DNA of 64,000 nt from Sphingomonas oligoaromativorans (GCF_011762195.1 NZ_JAASQK010000002.1:124001-188000); one strand, 5' to 3'. Numbered from the stretch's first letter, positions 29,366 to 40,544 are shown. Program-made: numbers and translations. The notes: generated from the letters alone by a model not told the origin.

Positions 29366-30121
29366 TTAGTGGAGGTTGATCGCGTCGTTCAGATAAATGG
29401 ACGCGAGCAGGGCGAAGACATAGGCCTGAATCACCGCGATCAGCAGTTCCAGCGCCGCAAGCGCGACATTGACCGCAAGCGGCACCACGCCGAACACATA
29501 AGGCAAGGCACCGAACGAACCGAGCGCGACCACGAAGGTGCCGAACACCTTCAGCAGGACGTGGCCGGCCGTCATGTTGGCGAACAGACGGATGGCGAGC
29601 GTGAACGGCCGCGCCAGGAAGCTGATGACCTCGATCGGCATGATGACGATGGCCAGCACCGGGCTCATGCCCTTCGGCCAGAACAGCGTGAGGAAATGCA
29701 GGCCGTGGCGGATGAACCCGACCAGGCAGACGATCAGGAACACGATCAGCGCCAGCGCCAGCGTGACGGCGACATGGCTGGTGGGCGTGAAGGCGCTGAC
29801 CCAGGGGATCAGGCCGAGCAGGTTCAGCGCCAGCACGAAGATGAAGATCGAGAAGATCAGCGGAACATAGCGCCGGCCGCCGGGGCCGACATTCTCATCC
29901 ACGATGCCTCGGGCGAAATCATAGCAGGTCTCCACCGCCGCCTGCCACCGCCCCGGCACCAACTGGGGCCGCAGCGTACCGACGAACAGGAAGATCGCGA
30001 CGATCGCCAGCGCGATCACCATCCACAGCGAGGAATTGGTGAAGGATACGTCATATCCCTGCACCACGATGGGGTGGAGCGTTCGGATCGCGAACTGCTC
30101 CATGGGGTTATCGCTGGCCAT
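29366..30121 (-). CDS. atpB: F0F1 ATP synthase subunit a
   Basis: Stator channel subunit of F0. The 251-residue protein has about five to six hydrophobic spans. The motif FLARPFTLAIRLFANMTAGH contains the essential arginine facing the c ring, and the C-terminal half ends with IQAYVFALLASIYLNDAINLH. It follows atpI by 6 bases and precedes atpE, so these genes form one operon. Confidence 0.96.
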   Translation of the reverse strand: MASDNPMEQFAIRTLHPIVVQGYDVSFTNSSLWMVIALAIVAIFLFVGTLRPQLVPGRWQAAVETCYDFARGIVDENVGPGGRRYVPLIFSIFIFVLALNLLGLIPWVSAFTPTSHVAVTLALALIVFLIVCLVGFIRHGLHFLTLFWPKGMSPVLAIVIMPIEVISFLARPFTLAIRLFANMTAGHVLLKVFGTFVVALGSFGALPYVFGVVPLAVNVALAALELLIAVIQAYVFALLASIYLNDAINLH

Positions 30122-30127
30122 GCCGCC

Positions 30128-30454
30128 TCAGTGCCCGTGCTTGTTGTTGTCGGTCTTGTCGATCTGCTGCGACGTCACCATCGCGCGCCGCAATCCGGCC
30201 GCGAAACCGAGCAGCAGAAAGACGATCATCGCCCAGGGTTCGGAGCCGGCCCAGGAATCGATCAGCCAGCCGATGAAGGTCGAGACCAGCACCGTGCCGA
30301 CGAACTCGATGCCGACGGCCCAACCCTTGCTCTCACCGGCCGCTTCGGAATGCGAAGCGACGTGGCGCGTCGGACGCGCCTGCTTCGCCGCTGCGATGCG
30401 GCGATCCAGCTCGTCTCCGTCGTTACCACGACCGTCCGTCAAACTCACCCCCAC
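30128..30454 (-). CDS. atpI: AtpI-like F0 assembly protein
   Basis: A 108-residue protein with two membrane spans (about 47-67 and 72-88) separated by a short loop (IDSWAGSEPWA), preceded by a polar N-terminus and ending in KHGH. Homologues precede atpB and assist c-ring assembly or Mg2+ handling; which applies is unsettled. The GTG start at 30454 is the first reasonable codon; another GTG two codons later is possible. The upstream region 30455-30575 probably holds the operon promoter. Confidence 0.85.
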   Translation of the reverse strand: MGVSLTDGRGNDGDELDRRIAAAKQARPTRHVASHSEAAGESKGWAVGIEFVGTVLVSTFIGWLIDSWAGSEPWAMIVFLLLGFAAGLRRAMVTSQQIDKTDNNKHGH

Positions 30455-30575
30455 GAAACCGAAACCTATTGAAAACGCGCCGCTGCCGATTGGGCATGGC
30501 GCGTCTTATCCGGCAGCCATGCCGGGCGGTCGGCTCCCCTTAGGGAGGGGGGGGGCGGGAGTCAACCGGAGCGGA

Positions 30576-30965
30576 TCATCCCCCGCACTGACTGGGAAGC
30601 TGCACCGGCGCCGCGCCCTTGGTCGCCCACACGCCCTTCGCGACGCTGTAGGAGCGGCCCGGCTTCAGCCCGGCGAGCGTCTTGCAGCCGATGGAGGCGG
30701 CGAACGCCTCGATCGGCACATTCTTGCTCTGCGCGACCTGCGTATAGCCTTCGCGCCGCTTGATGTTGATCGCGTCCACCTTGGCCTTCACGCCGGCCGA
30801 CGGGGCCTTGGCGAAGCCGAGATAGCCGTCCGCCTGCTCGCCCACCGCGCCGGAGGCCATGGCCGCCTCCACCTCGGCGTCCATCTGCGCGAGCGCCACG
30901 GTCGAGCCGCCCAGCGCCAGCGCGAGGCCCATGAAGGCGATAGCGATCTTCGATGTCCGCATCAT
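30576..30965 (-). CDS. ydbL: YdbL family periplasmic protein (DUF1318)
   Basis: A 129-residue protein with a signal peptide (MMRTSKIAIAFMGLALALGGSTVALAQ) and a DUF1318 domain: AMASGAVGEQADGYLGF, VDAINIKRREGYTQVAQSKNVPIEAFAASIGCKTL. Its start overlaps the ynbE stop (ATGATG), and a second ATG at 30962 is equally usable. In E. coli YdbL works with YdbH and YnbE in lipid transport between the membranes and tunes YdbH-YnbE assembly. The gene order here is the same. Confidence 0.9.
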   Translation of the reverse strand: MMRTSKIAIAFMGLALALGGSTVALAQMDAEVEAAMASGAVGEQADGYLGFAKAPSAGVKAKVDAINIKRREGYTQVAQSKNVPIEAFAASIGCKTLAGLKPGRSYSVAKGVWATKGAAPVQLPSQCGG

Positions 30966-31198
30966 TTCGGGAACAGCTCCGGGTTGTTGGTGATGAAGTC
31001 CTCGGCGTCCTTCTTCAGGCTGACCACGACCTCCTGCTTCACGCTGATGTTCAGATTGATCTCGATCGGCTTGTCGGGCGCCTTCACCGAAATGCAGCCT
31101 GTCAGCAGCATCGCACCTGCGGCCAGAACTGGAAAACGTCCGATCATCCTCGAAGGGCTCGCACCCTCCCCGCTCGTCGTCAATATCGGGTCGTTCAT
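30962..31198 (-). CDS. ynbE: YnbE family outer-membrane lipoprotein
   Basis: Encodes a small lipoprotein with lipobox LLTGC, followed by ISVKAPDKPIEINLNISVKQEV, the segment thought to add beta strands to the C-terminus of YdbH. As drawn, the start at 31198 overlaps the ydbH stop (ATGA) and gives 78 residues. An internal ATG at 31147 gives exactly 61 residues, the E. coli length, and a normal signal peptide. Coupling favours the first start and protein shape the second. It is the outer-membrane partner in the YdbH bridge. Confidence 0.88.
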   Translation of the reverse strand: MNDPILTTSGEGASPSRMIGRFPVLAAGAMLLTGCISVKAPDKPIEINLNISVKQEVVVSLKKDAEDFITNNPELFPK

Positions 31199-34100
31199 CG
31201 CATGGTCTCGCTTTCGGCGGGCTGAATGGCGACGGGGGCGCCATTGTTGAGCAGGATGCTGGGGTCCACGAAGGCGCGCGCCGAGCCCATCAGGCCCCGG
31301 AAAGGCGCGCGGATCTGGATGTTGAAGCGGAAGGGCAGGTTGCGGATCAGCCGCGCCGCCATGGTCGTGTCGCCGGTATCCTGGCGCACGCCGTCGAAAT
31401 TGACGCGGCTGACGATCTCGCCGTCGAGCTTGCCGTCCAGCCCGATCGAGAGCGCCTGATAGCGAATCTTCTTGAGCGCATCGAAAGCGAGCTTGCCAGC
31501 CATGCCCAGTTCCGCGTTGGTCAGCTCGCCGACATAGGCAAGGCTGCCGCCGCCCTTCCGTGCGACGAGTTCGCCGCCGACGATCCGCCCGCCAGACTGA
31601 TCGAACAGCATCGGCAGCACGCCGTCGAACGTGCCCGTCGCCGAGATGTTGGGGAAGGCGAGCTGCTGGACGAAGGCGGCGGCATCCAGCCCCTTCACGC
31701 GGAAGGTCAGATGCCGCTCGGCGCGCTGGTCGAAGTCGAGCACGGTCGGGTCGAGCACCAGTTCGCCGCCCGCGAACGGCCAGCGCGCATCCTCAACCGC
31801 CACGCGCTGCCCGCCGAGAAGCTGATAATGGACGATGCCGTTCGACACCGCGACGCCGGGGTTCACCTCCGCGATGCGGACATCCTGCCCCGGCGGCGTC
31901 GCGAGGCCGAGCAGATCGGAGAACTCGATCGTGCCGGCGATCTTGCTGACCGGGCCGAAGGCGGCGGCGAGATCCAGCCCCTCGGTGTGGAAGCGGCCGC
32001 CGCTGGTGACGCCCTTGCCGTTCCAGTCGATCCGCCCCTGCCCCGCGACCGTGCCGGATACGTTGGCGATCACGCCGAGAGTGAGAGGCGTCAGCGCCTC
32101 GGGCTGGAGCTGCTTGGGGGTGAAGCTGATCCCCGGCACGTCGATCAGCGCATGGCCCGTGCCCGTCGACAGGGCGTGGACGATCGAGACGCTGGCGATC
32201 GCCGTCCCGCGCCTGGGTTCGCGCAGCGCCGCACGCGCCTCGATGCGCCCGTCGGCGACCCGCAACTGCGCGTCCTGCGCGCTGAGCGGCGCAAAACGGG
32301 CCGGCGTCGTCGCGTCGGACAGGCTGAGGCCGCCCTTGAGATCGAGCCCGCCGCCGGCAATGCGCCAGGTGCCCGCCAGATCGGTCAGATCGAGCGGGAC
32401 ATGGGCGATTGCCGCGGAAGCGCCTTCGAAACGGCCATGATCGAAGGCGCCGGTGATCGCCTCGGCGTCGAGCCGCGCCATCGCTTCTCCTGCGCCCAGT
32501 CGCACCGCGAGCCCGCGAACCGCGAGCCCCGTCCGCGCCAGCTCCACCCGCCCGGCAGTGACGGACAGCGGCGACGCGCCGGAATGTCCCCCGAGGCGGA
32601 CATGGGTGGCCACCGCGCCGAACCGGAGCGCGCCGCCAGCCGGCCGCTTCACGAGCGCTCCGCCGGTGCCGCACAAGACGACATGCGCCGGATCGAGCCG
32701 TACCCCGCTCATCGTGAGTGACCGGAAGCCCAATGGCACGCAGCCCTCGTCGATGGCGACACCGCCCCGCCGGTCGACGCGCCCGGTAATCGGCAGAGTC
32801 AGTCCCTCGATCCGGCCGGACGCCACCGGCCCGTCCAGCGTCATCACCGTGGAGATGCGAAGGCCCGCATCCGTCCAGCCGAAGCGCAGCGGGGTCATCG
32901 CCAGTTGCGCCTTGTCCGCGCGATAGGGCGTGAGCCGTGCCTCGCCCGTCAGGGCCGCCCCGGCGCGCGGCTGCGACACCAGAATGTCCAGCGCCGGCAG
33001 GTCGCCTCCGCCGGTCGTGACACGTCCGTCGAGCCGCCATGCCTTGTCCGCCGCCCGCCAGCCGAAGCCCCCGCCCCGCTCGACCCGCACGAAACCGCCG
33101 CGCCGCCCGGTGGCGGTCAGGCGCTGCACTTCGATCATATTGCCCGTGCGGCCACCCAGCGTCAGCGCGATTCGGGCGTCGACGTCGGTGCTCGCCAGCA
33201 TCCGGTCCACCGCTCCGGCCGCGCGGCGGGCGATGGGCGTCACAGGGCTTCCCGCCGGCATGTCCGCCGCTGCCAGCAGCGCCCGCCGCCGCTCCGGCGC
33301 CAAGGCGGCATCGCGCAGGGCGAGGTCTCCGGCGAAAGAGATGGCCCCCGCGCCCGGCGCGAGGCGGAAGGCGCCGCCGATCATGCCTTTGGCCGCATGT
33401 CCCGCCGGGCTGCCCAGTCCATCGAGGTTCAGCCCCGCCGTGCCCACCAGCTCCCTCGCATCGCCCGAGAAAGTGACGAGCCCCGAAGCCGAGGCGAATC
33501 GCCCGGCGGCCATCCCACCGCCGAAGCCCGCCAGCGCGATCCCGCCGCGCCCGCGATCAAGTGTCCGCGCGAGGCGGACATCCAGCGTCGTTCGCCCGGC
33601 CCCGATGCGGAGAGCATTTTCCGGGCAATCCACACCCTCGATATCCAGCGGCCCGCTCAGATGGGGCTGGCCGGCGCGCGTCTCCAGCAGGAGGCGCCCG
33701 CTCGCCCCGCGAATCGCGCAACCGCCGGCCTTCAGCCCCGGCGCGCCAAGCCGGATGCTCCCGCTGAACCCGTCGGACAGCAGCCCGCTCCCTTCAAGCG
33801 TACCCGTCACCCGGCCGGCCGGCGTATCGAGCGTGACCCGGCCGTCATGCAGGGACACCGCCATATCCGGCAGGGCCGCCGGTGCGTTGCCCGAGGGTTT
33901 GGGAAGCAGCCGATCGATCGCCCCCAACGACAGCCGCCCATCGACGATGCGCGCCGCCAGGCGCACGCCATCCGCCTGCACCGCCTTCACATAGGGGCCG
34001 CCAAGGCCATAGCCGAGCGTCAGGACGACGCTTTTCGCCACCAGATCGGGCCTGACCGGATCGCCGATGCGAACCGCCTCCAGCCGCTGCTCGAACGGGC

Positions 34101-34323
34101 CGATGGAAACGATTCGATAGCTCGCGGGCACGCGCGCCTCGCTCAGGGTGCGGCCGACGAAATGCTCGACGATCGGCCGGCGCTCGATCCAGCCGGCCAG
34201 AAGCGCGGCCAGCGTGACGCCGCCGGCCAATGCCGCCCCGCGGACGATTCGCCGGCTCGCCGGGCCGCGGCCTTCCTCGCCTTCCTCCACGCACACTCCC
34301 AGGCTGAACCCATCTTCCTGCAT
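31195..34323 (-). CDS. ydbH: YdbH family AsmA-like intermembrane phospholipid transport protein
   Basis: A 1042-residue protein with one N-terminal membrane span (about 27-44) and a very long periplasmic region of repeated beta-rich segments. The C-terminal part (FSDLLGLATPPGQDVRIAEVNPG, then ITGTFDG-like ISATGTFDGVLPMLFD and SLAYVGELTNAELG) matches the YdbH C-terminal domain. It is expected to form a hydrophobic groove that carries phospholipids to the outer membrane. It is immediately followed by overlapping ynbE and ydbL, the full known set. It is divergent from radC with a 75-base gap. Size is in the family range. Confidence 0.9.
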   Translation of the reverse strand: MQEDGFSLGVCVEEGEEGRGPASRRIVRGAALAGGVTLAALLAGWIERRPIVEHFVGRTLSEARVPASYRIVSIGPFEQRLEAVRIGDPVRPDLVAKSVVLTLGYGLGGPYVKAVQADGVRLAARIVDGRLSLGAIDRLLPKPSGNAPAALPDMAVSLHDGRVTLDTPAGRVTGTLEGSGLLSDGFSGSIRLGAPGLKAGGCAIRGASGRLLLETRAGQPHLSGPLDIEGVDCPENALRIGAGRTTLDVRLARTLDRGRGGIALAGFGGGMAAGRFASASGLVTFSGDARELVGTAGLNLDGLGSPAGHAAKGMIGGAFRLAPGAGAISFAGDLALRDAALAPERRRALLAAADMPAGSPVTPIARRAAGAVDRMLASTDVDARIALTLGGRTGNMIEVQRLTATGRRGGFVRVERGGGFGWRAADKAWRLDGRVTTGGGDLPALDILVSQPRAGAALTGEARLTPYRADKAQLAMTPLRFGWTDAGLRISTVMTLDGPVASGRIEGLTLPITGRVDRRGGVAIDEGCVPLGFRSLTMSGVRLDPAHVVLCGTGGALVKRPAGGALRFGAVATHVRLGGHSGASPLSVTAGRVELARTGLAVRGLAVRLGAGEAMARLDAEAITGAFDHGRFEGASAAIAHVPLDLTDLAGTWRIAGGGLDLKGGLSLSDATTPARFAPLSAQDAQLRVADGRIEARAALREPRRGTAIASVSIVHALSTGTGHALIDVPGISFTPKQLQPEALTPLTLGVIANVSGTVAGQGRIDWNGKGVTSGGRFHTEGLDLAAAFGPVSKIAGTIEFSDLLGLATPPGQDVRIAEVNPGVAVSNGIVHYQLLGGQRVAVEDARWPFAGGELVLDPTVLDFDQRAERHLTFRVKGLDAAAFVQQLAFPNISATGTFDGVLPMLFDQSGGRIVGGELVARKGGGSLAYVGELTNAELGMAGKLAFDALKKIRYQALSIGLDGKLDGEIVSRVNFDGVRQDTGDTTMAARLIRNLPFRFNIQIRAPFRGLMGSARAFVDPSILLNNGAPVAIQPAESETMR

Positions 34324-34398
34324 AGGGAGCGCATCTCCGGCTTCCCAGCCCGAAACGACCGATTGCGTGGCCCGCTCCGCCTGCTAGCAATTCTCCCG

Positions 34399-35082
34399 AT
34401 GAGCGAGATGCTGCCCGACATCGCCGGACACCGCGCCCGCCTGCGCCACCGCCTGATCGAACAGGGGGCGGATGCGCTGCTCGACCATGAGATCATCGAA
34501 TATCTGCTCGCGCTCGCCATCCCGCGCCGTGACACCAAGCCGCTCGCCAAGGCGCTGATCCGCGAGTTCGGCGGCATCGGCCCGCTGCTCTCCGCCGAGC
34601 CCGAGGCCCTGATGCGCGTCCCCGGCGTGGGCGAGGCGGCGGCCGCGGCGATCCGCATCGCGCACGCCTCCGCGCTCCGCCTGCTGCGGGCGCCGGTGGA
34701 GGCGCAGCCGGTGCTGTCCGGCTGGCAGGCCCTGCTGGACTATCTCCAGGCGGACATGGCGCATATCGGCGTGGAGCGGGTGCGCGTGCTCCATCTCAAC
34801 ACGCGCAACATGCTGATCCGGGACGAGACGATCTCGGAAGGCTCGATCGATCAGGCGGCCGTGCATGTCCGCGAGGTGATCCGCCGCGCGATCGAGCTTG
34901 GCTCCGCCTCGATCATCCTCGTCCACAACCATCCGAGCGGCGATCCCTCGCCCAGCCGGCAGGACATCGCGCTCACCCGCCAGATCATCGATGCCGGGAG
35001 CACGCTGGGGGTGACGGTCCACGACCATGTCATCATCGGCGCGAAGGGCCATGCGAGCCTGCGCGCGCTCGGGCTGATCTAG
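34399..35082 (+). CDS. radC: RadC family (JAB/MPN domain) protein
   Basis: A 227-residue RadC protein. An N-terminal helix-hairpin-helix region (RVPGVGEAAAAAIR, about 74-87) is followed by the JAMM metal motif HNHPSGDPSPSRQD. The name comes from an old, disputed DNA-repair link; the biochemical role is unknown. The ATG at 34399 starts MSEMLPDIAGHRARLRHRL, the usual RadC N-terminus. It lies 4 bases from the end of the convergent EF-hand gene. Confidence 0.94.
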   Translation: MSEMLPDIAGHRARLRHRLIEQGADALLDHEIIEYLLALAIPRRDTKPLAKALIREFGGIGPLLSAEPEALMRVPGVGEAAAAAIRIAHASALRLLRAPVEAQPVLSGWQALLDYLQADMAHIGVERVRVLHLNTRNMLIRDETISEGSIDQAAVHVREVIRRAIELGSASIILVHNHPSGDPSPSRQDIALTRQIIDAGSTLGVTVHDHVIIGAKGHASLRALGLI

Positions 35083-35086
35083 CGCG

Positions 35087-35512
35087 TCACTCGCCCGGCG
35101 TGCGGGCGCCCGCCCTCACCACCCTGGCCTTGTCGGCCTTCGCCTTGTCGATGGCCATCGGCGCGGGAGTCGCCATCAGGAAACGCGTCATCTCCTCGGG
35201 CGTGACGCCGCCGTCATGGTCCGCGTCCGCGCGGGCGAAGGCCGTGGCCGTGGCGTTCATGGCGGAGACGGGGGCGATGCCCGCCGCATGGGCGCGGGGC
35301 GCCACCACGCCGCCATGGGAACGCATCACCCAGGTGCTGAATTCGAGCGGGGTCAGCTTGCCCCGGCCGGTGGGGTCGTAGCGCGGCCATTCCGCCTTCA
35401 CGGCGGCCAGCACCTCGGTCCGGCCGGGCTTGTTGGCCACCTTCGCCGGAGCCGGTACGGCAACCGGCGTTGCCGCAGCACCGGCGGCAAGCAGCGCCGC
35501 AAGGATCATCAT
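35087..35512 (-). CDS. Secreted EF-hand calcium-binding protein
   Basis: A 141-residue exported protein with a signal peptide (MMILAALLAAGAAATPVA) and two EF-hand loops: DPTGRGKLTPLE (46-57, second position degenerate) and DADHDGGVTPEE (96-107), a canonical loop with Asp at 1, 3 and 5 and Glu at 12. The ATG at 35512 is chosen because AGGAG lies 10 bases upstream; a GTG at 35548 would bury that site. Calcium binding is likely; the partner or role is unknown. Confidence 0.8.
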   Translation of the reverse strand: MMILAALLAAGAAATPVAVPAPAKVANKPGRTEVLAAVKAEWPRYDPTGRGKLTPLEFSTWVMRSHGGVVAPRAHAAGIAPVSAMNATATAFARADADHDGGVTPEEMTRFLMATPAPMAIDKAKADKARVVRAGARTPGE

Positions 35513-35694
35513 CGTCGACAGTCTCCTTCGGGCGACAGGGGCTGCCACGGAAAACTTGCTGCCTCATGAACGGGCCGCCGAGACGTTCGGCAGCCGCGCC
35601 GCCCCGCCCTTCGCCAGCCCCTTTGGTTGCCGCCCCGCCTCCCCTCTGCTAGGCGCGCGGCCGTCATCCCGCCGTCATTCTTAAGGATCCTGCC

Positions 35695-37014
<1,320 letters not shown>

Positions 37015-37021
37015 TGGCATC

Positions 37022-37043
37022 GGGGGAGGTTAAGGCCTCCCCC
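37022..37043 (+). terminator. Hairpin after purB, possible terminator
   Basis: GGGGGAGG (37022-37029) pairs with CCTCCCCC (37036-37043) across a 6-base loop, 8 bases after the purB stop. The following sequence is GCTCCCTCTTCG, only weakly T-rich, so intrinsic termination is possible but not certain. Confidence 0.5.
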
Positions 37044-37053
37044 GCTCCCTCTT

Positions 37054-37136
37054 CGTCATCCCGACGAAAGTCATGATCCAGAGCCGCAAGCGAGGCCGTT
37101 CGCGGCTCTGGATCCCGGATCAAGTCCGGGATGACG
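37054..37136. repeat. REP-like inverted repeat, family A copy 2
   Basis: The right half (ending GGATCCCGGATCAAGTCCGGGATGACG region, 37108-37136) is intact. The left half has lost its self-pairing (CCCGACGAAAGTCATGATCC in place of the usual CCGG arms). The inner arms CCAGAGCCGC and GCGGCTCTGG pair perfectly. It lies between the convergent ends of purB and fumC. Confidence 0.85.
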
Positions 37137-37146
37137 AGAGGGGCCT

Positions 37147-38538
37147 TTACCGCCCGATCATCGTCTCGGGCCTCACGACCCGATCGAACGTCGCCTCGTC
37201 GACGAGGCCCAGCGCCAGCCCCGCTTCCTTGAGCGTCAGCCCCTCATGGTGCGCGTGCTTGGCGATCTTCGCGGCATTGTCGTAGCCGATCTCCGGCGCC
37301 AGCGCCGTCACCAGCATCAGCGAACGGTCGCGAAGCTGCGCGATCCGCACCTCATCGGCCTCCATGCCCTCGACGCAACGCTCGGCGAAGCTCTCCATCG
37401 CAACGCTGAGCATCTCGATCGAGCGGAGCACGTTCGATCCGATCAGCGGCTTGAAGACGTTCAGCTCCATATGGCCCTGCAAGCCGCCGATCGTGATCGC
37501 GACATGGTTGCCCATCACCTGAGCGGACACCATCGTCACCATCTCGCACTGGGTGGGGTTCACCTTGCCCGGCATGATCGAGCTGCCCGGCTCATTCTCC
37601 GGCAGCTTCAGTTCACCCAGCCCACAGCGCGGGCCGGAGCCCAGCAGGCGAATGTCGTTCGCGATCTTCGACAGCGACACCGCCAGCGTGTTGAGCGTGC
37701 CCGACAGGTGGACGATCGGGTCGTTCGACGCCAGCGCCTCGAACTTGTTGTCGGCGGTGCGGAAGGGCAGCCCGGTGATGTCCGCGATCTCCTTCGCGAT
37801 CGCTTCGCCGAAGCCCTTGGGCGCGTTGAGGCCCGTGCCAACCGCCGTGCCGCCCTGCGCCAGCGCCATCATGCCGTGCATCACCGCCGGTTCGATCCGC
37901 TTGCGGTCGCGATAGAGCTGGTGCGCGTAGCCTGAGAACTCATCACCCAGCGTCAGCGGCGTCGCGTCCTGCAAGTGGGTGCGGCCGATCTTGACGATAT
38001 GGTCCCACGCCTTCGCCTTCCGATCGAGCGCGGCGTGCAGCCGGTCGAGCGCCGGGAAGAGCCGGTCCGTCACGGCACGCGCGGCGGCGACGTGCAACGC
38101 CGTCGGGAAGCTGTCGTTGGAGGACTGGCCCTTGTTCACATGATCGTTGGGGTGAACCGGCGACTTGCCGCCGCGCTGGCCGGTGAGCGCCTCGTTGGCG
38201 ATGCCGGCGACCACCTCGTTGACGTTCATGTTGGATTGCGTGCCCGAGCCCGTCTGCCAGATCACCAGCGGGAAGTGATCGTCATACTCCCCCTTCGCGA
38301 CCGACGCGGCGGCGGCCTCGATCGCGTCGGCGATCTTCGCATCCAGCCCATGGTGGCGATTCACGCGCGCCGCCGCCTGCTTCACGATCGCCAGCGCGTG
38401 GACGATGCCGATCGGCATCCGCTCGCTCGCCCCGAACGGGAAGTTGTGGATCGAACGCTCGGTCTGCGCGCCCCAATAGGCGGAGGCCGGAACTTCGATC
38501 GGGCCGAAGCTGTCGGATTCGGTACGCGTGGCAGTCAT
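37147..38538 (-). CDS. fumC: Fumarate hydratase, class II
   Basis: Iron-independent fumarase of the citric acid cycle. The 463-residue protein shows [23 protein letters not shown]-type N-terminus, [33 protein letters not shown], the catalytic [12 protein letters not shown] and the signature [15 protein letters not shown]. The ATG at 38538 has GGAG 9 bases upstream and begins the conserved [12 protein letters not shown]. No class I fumarase is present in the window. Confidence 0.97.
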   Translation of the reverse strand: MTATRTESDSFGPIEVPASAYWGAQTERSIHNFPFGASERMPIGIVHALAIVKQAAARVNRHHGLDAKIADAIEAAAASVAKGEYDDHFPLVIWQTGSGTQSNMNVNEVVAGIANEALTGQRGGKSPVHPNDHVNKGQSSNDSFPTALHVAAARAVTDRLFPALDRLHAALDRKAKAWDHIVKIGRTHLQDATPLTLGDEFSGYAHQLYRDRKRIEPAVMHGMMALAQGGTAVGTGLNAPKGFGEAIAKEIADITGLPFRTADNKFEALASNDPIVHLSGTLNTLAVSLSKIANDIRLLGSGPRCGLGELKLPENEPGSSIMPGKVNPTQCEMVTMVSAQVMGNHVAITIGGLQGHMELNVFKPLIGSNVLRSIEMLSVAMESFAERCVEGMEADEVRIAQLRDRSLMLVTALAPEIGYDNAAKIAKHAHHEGLTLKEAGLALGLVDEATFDRVVRPETMIGR

Positions 38539-38661
38539 GCAGGGGACTCCGTGATGGACGTGCCCCAAACTGGCGCGCAATCGCGACAATTCAAGCTATG
38601 CCGAGGCATGGAAATCATTGTCTTTCGAGAGACAGCCGAAGCACGGGCGCACCGGCCATCG

Positions 38662-38682
38662 TCCCCGGATCATGTCCGGGTC
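38662..38682. repeat. Possible degenerate fragment of repeat family A
   Basis: CCCGGA (38664-38669) and TCCGGG (38675-38680) form a small hairpin with loop TCATG. It resembles the right half of the family A repeats (ATCCCGGATCAAGTCCGGGAT), but the flanking arms are missing. It lies in the 184-base gap between the fumC start and the sspB stop. Confidence 0.35.
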
Positions 38683-38722
38683 GATCAGGCCAAGACAGAG
38701 GCCCGCGAACGAGCCCGATCGC

Positions 38723-39202
38723 TTACTTCTTCCTGGTGAAATCAACCGAGACGACGTTCGAGCCGTCTTCGCGCGTCACGGTCGGCGCGTCGTTCTCCGC
38801 TTCCGCCGTCTCCGGTTCCATCTCGTCGGCCTGCGCCTGGAACTGGAGCGCGAAGTTCACCGCCGGATCGACGAAGCCCGTCACCGCCGCATAAGGCACG
38901 ATCAGCTTCGCCGGCACCTGGTTGAAGCTCAGCCCCACCTCGAACGCGTCGGGGCGCACCTTCAAGTCCCAGAAGCGGTTCTGGATGACGATCGTCATCT
39001 CGTCCGGGAAGCGCTGGGTCAGGTGCGCGGGGATATCCACGCCCGGCGCCTGCGTCTTGAAGGTGATGTAGAAATGATGCTCGCCCGGCAAACCGCCGGC
39101 CTGCTCCACCTCGCCCAACACCCGGCCGACGACCGCGCGCAGGGCCTCCTGCACGATCTCGTCGTAGGGAATCAGGCTATCGGGGACGGCACCTTCAGTC
39201 AT
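38723..39202 (-). CDS. sspB: SspB family ClpXP adaptor
   Basis: A 159-residue alphaproteobacterial SspB, an adaptor that delivers ssrA-tagged and other substrates to ClpXP. Features: [19 protein letters not shown] at the N-terminus, the segment [33 protein letters not shown], the core FWDLKV and FSFxGVP-like [23 protein letters not shown]. An acidic linker follows, then a basic C-terminal tail ([10 protein letters not shown]) that in SspB docks on ClpX. The open frame extends far upstream but is antisense to hisB there. It is divergent from hisB. Confidence 0.92.
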   Translation of the reverse strand: MTEGAVPDSLIPYDEIVQEALRAVVGRVLGEVEQAGGLPGEHHFYITFKTQAPGVDIPAHLTQRFPDEMTIVIQNRFWDLKVRPDAFEVGLSFNQVPAKLIVPYAAVTGFVDPAVNFALQFQAQADEMEPETAEAENDAPTVTREDGSNVVSVDFTRKK

Positions 39203-39334
39203 GCGCGCAGTCCTGAACGTGAGCGCAGCGACGGTCAAGCGCCCCGTTGCGATCACTCTCTTGCTTTCCGTTGCGTCGACGCTCAGCCACGCTATGAGGA
39301 CCGCGCCCGACCGTTCGACCAGAAGGATAGGCCC

Positions 39335-39931
39335 ATGCGCCAGGCCTCCGTGCGCCGCGAAACGACCGAAACCCAGATCGCCGTGGAGATCAATCTCGAC
39401 GGCAGCGGCCATTATGCGGTCGCCACCGGCATCGGTTTTCTCGATCATATGCTGGAGCAGCTCTCCCGCCACTCGCTGATCGACCTCAAGGTCGAGGCGA
39501 AGGGCGACCTGCATATCGATCAGCACCACACCACCGAGGATTCGGCGCTCGCGATCGGCGAGGCCTTCTCGAAGGCGCTGGGGGACCGCAAGGGCATCCA
39601 GCGCTTCGGCCATGCCTATGCGCCGATGGACGAGACGCTGACCCGCGTCGCGATCGACATATCGGGCCGCCCCTATCTGGTGTGGCGCACCGAGTTCACG
39701 CAGGCCAAGCTCGGCGATTTCGACACCGAGCTGTTCGAGCACTGGTTCCAGAGCTTCGCGCAGGCGGCGGGCATCACGCTGCATGTCGAGACGCTCTACG
39801 GCCGCAACAATCACCACATCGTCGAAAGCGCGTTCAAGGCGCTGGCCCGTGCGCTGCGCGCGGCGATCGACACCGATCCGCGCAAGGCCGATCAGGTGCC
39901 GTCGACCAAGGGCACGCTGGGCGGGGCCTGA
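39335..39931 (+). CDS. hisB: Imidazoleglycerol-phosphate dehydratase
   Basis: Sixth step of histidine synthesis. The 198-residue monofunctional enzyme has the metal-binding motifs [11 protein letters not shown], DxHHTxED ([18 protein letters not shown]) and [19 protein letters not shown]. It lacks the phosphatase half found in E. coli HisB, as is normal here. The ATG at 39335 has AAGGA upstream. First gene of the his operon visible, 4 bases before hisH. Confidence 0.97.
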   Translation: MRQASVRRETTETQIAVEINLDGSGHYAVATGIGFLDHMLEQLSRHSLIDLKVEAKGDLHIDQHHTTEDSALAIGEAFSKALGDRKGIQRFGHAYAPMDETLTRVAIDISGRPYLVWRTEFTQAKLGDFDTELFEHWFQSFAQAAGITLHVETLYGRNNHHIVESAFKALARALRAAIDTDPRKADQVPSTKGTLGGA

Positions 39932-39935
39932 TCCG

Positions 39936-40544
39936 ATGCTGGCCCTGATCGATTATGGCGCGGGCAATCTCCGCTCGGTGGAGAACGCCCTCCGCGCCGC
40001 AGGCGCGTCCGACGTGGAGGTGACTGCCGATCCCGACACGGTGCGCAGGGCGGATCGCATCGTGCTTCCCGGCGTCGGCGCGTTCGGCGCGGCGATGAAC
40101 GCGCTCGCCGGCCTCGACGGCATGGTCGACGCGCTGAACGAGCGCGTCGTGACGCAGGCCGCGCCCTTCCTCGGCATCTGCGTGGGGATGCAGCTCATGG
40201 CCAATGCCGGCGAGGAGATGGGCATCTATCCCGGCCTCGGCTGGATCGGTGGCACGGTGCGCCTGATGCCCGACCGGCCCGGCCTCAAGGTGCCGCACAT
40301 GGGCTGGAACGACGTGACGCCCACGGTCGGCCATCCGATGCTGGTGCCCGGCGAGGCCTATTTCCTGCACAGCTACGCCTTCGACGTGGACGACCCGGCC
40401 GAGCGGCTGGCCGAGACGGATCATGGCGGCACCGTCACCGCCGCCGTCGGCCGCGCCAACATGCTGGGCGTCCAGTTCCACCCCGAGAAGAGTCAGGCCT
40501 ACGGCCTCGCCCTCCTCGCCCGCTTCCTGGAGTGGCGGCCCTGA
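39936..40544 (+). CDS. hisH: Imidazole glycerol phosphate synthase, glutaminase subunit
   Basis: Class I glutaminase (202 residues) that feeds ammonia to HisF. It opens with [11 protein letters not shown], has [10 protein letters not shown], the nucleophile cysteine in GICVGMQL and the catalytic pair in VQFHPEKSQ. The stop overlaps the hisA start by one base (TGATG). Confidence 0.97.
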   Translation: MLALIDYGAGNLRSVENALRAAGASDVEVTADPDTVRRADRIVLPGVGAFGAAMNALAGLDGMVDALNERVVTQAAPFLGICVGMQLMANAGEEMGIYPGLGWIGGTVRLMPDRPGLKVPHMGWNDVTPTVGHPMLVPGEAYFLHSYAFDVDDPAERLAETDHGGTVTAAVGRANMLGVQFHPEKSQAYGLALLARFLEWRP

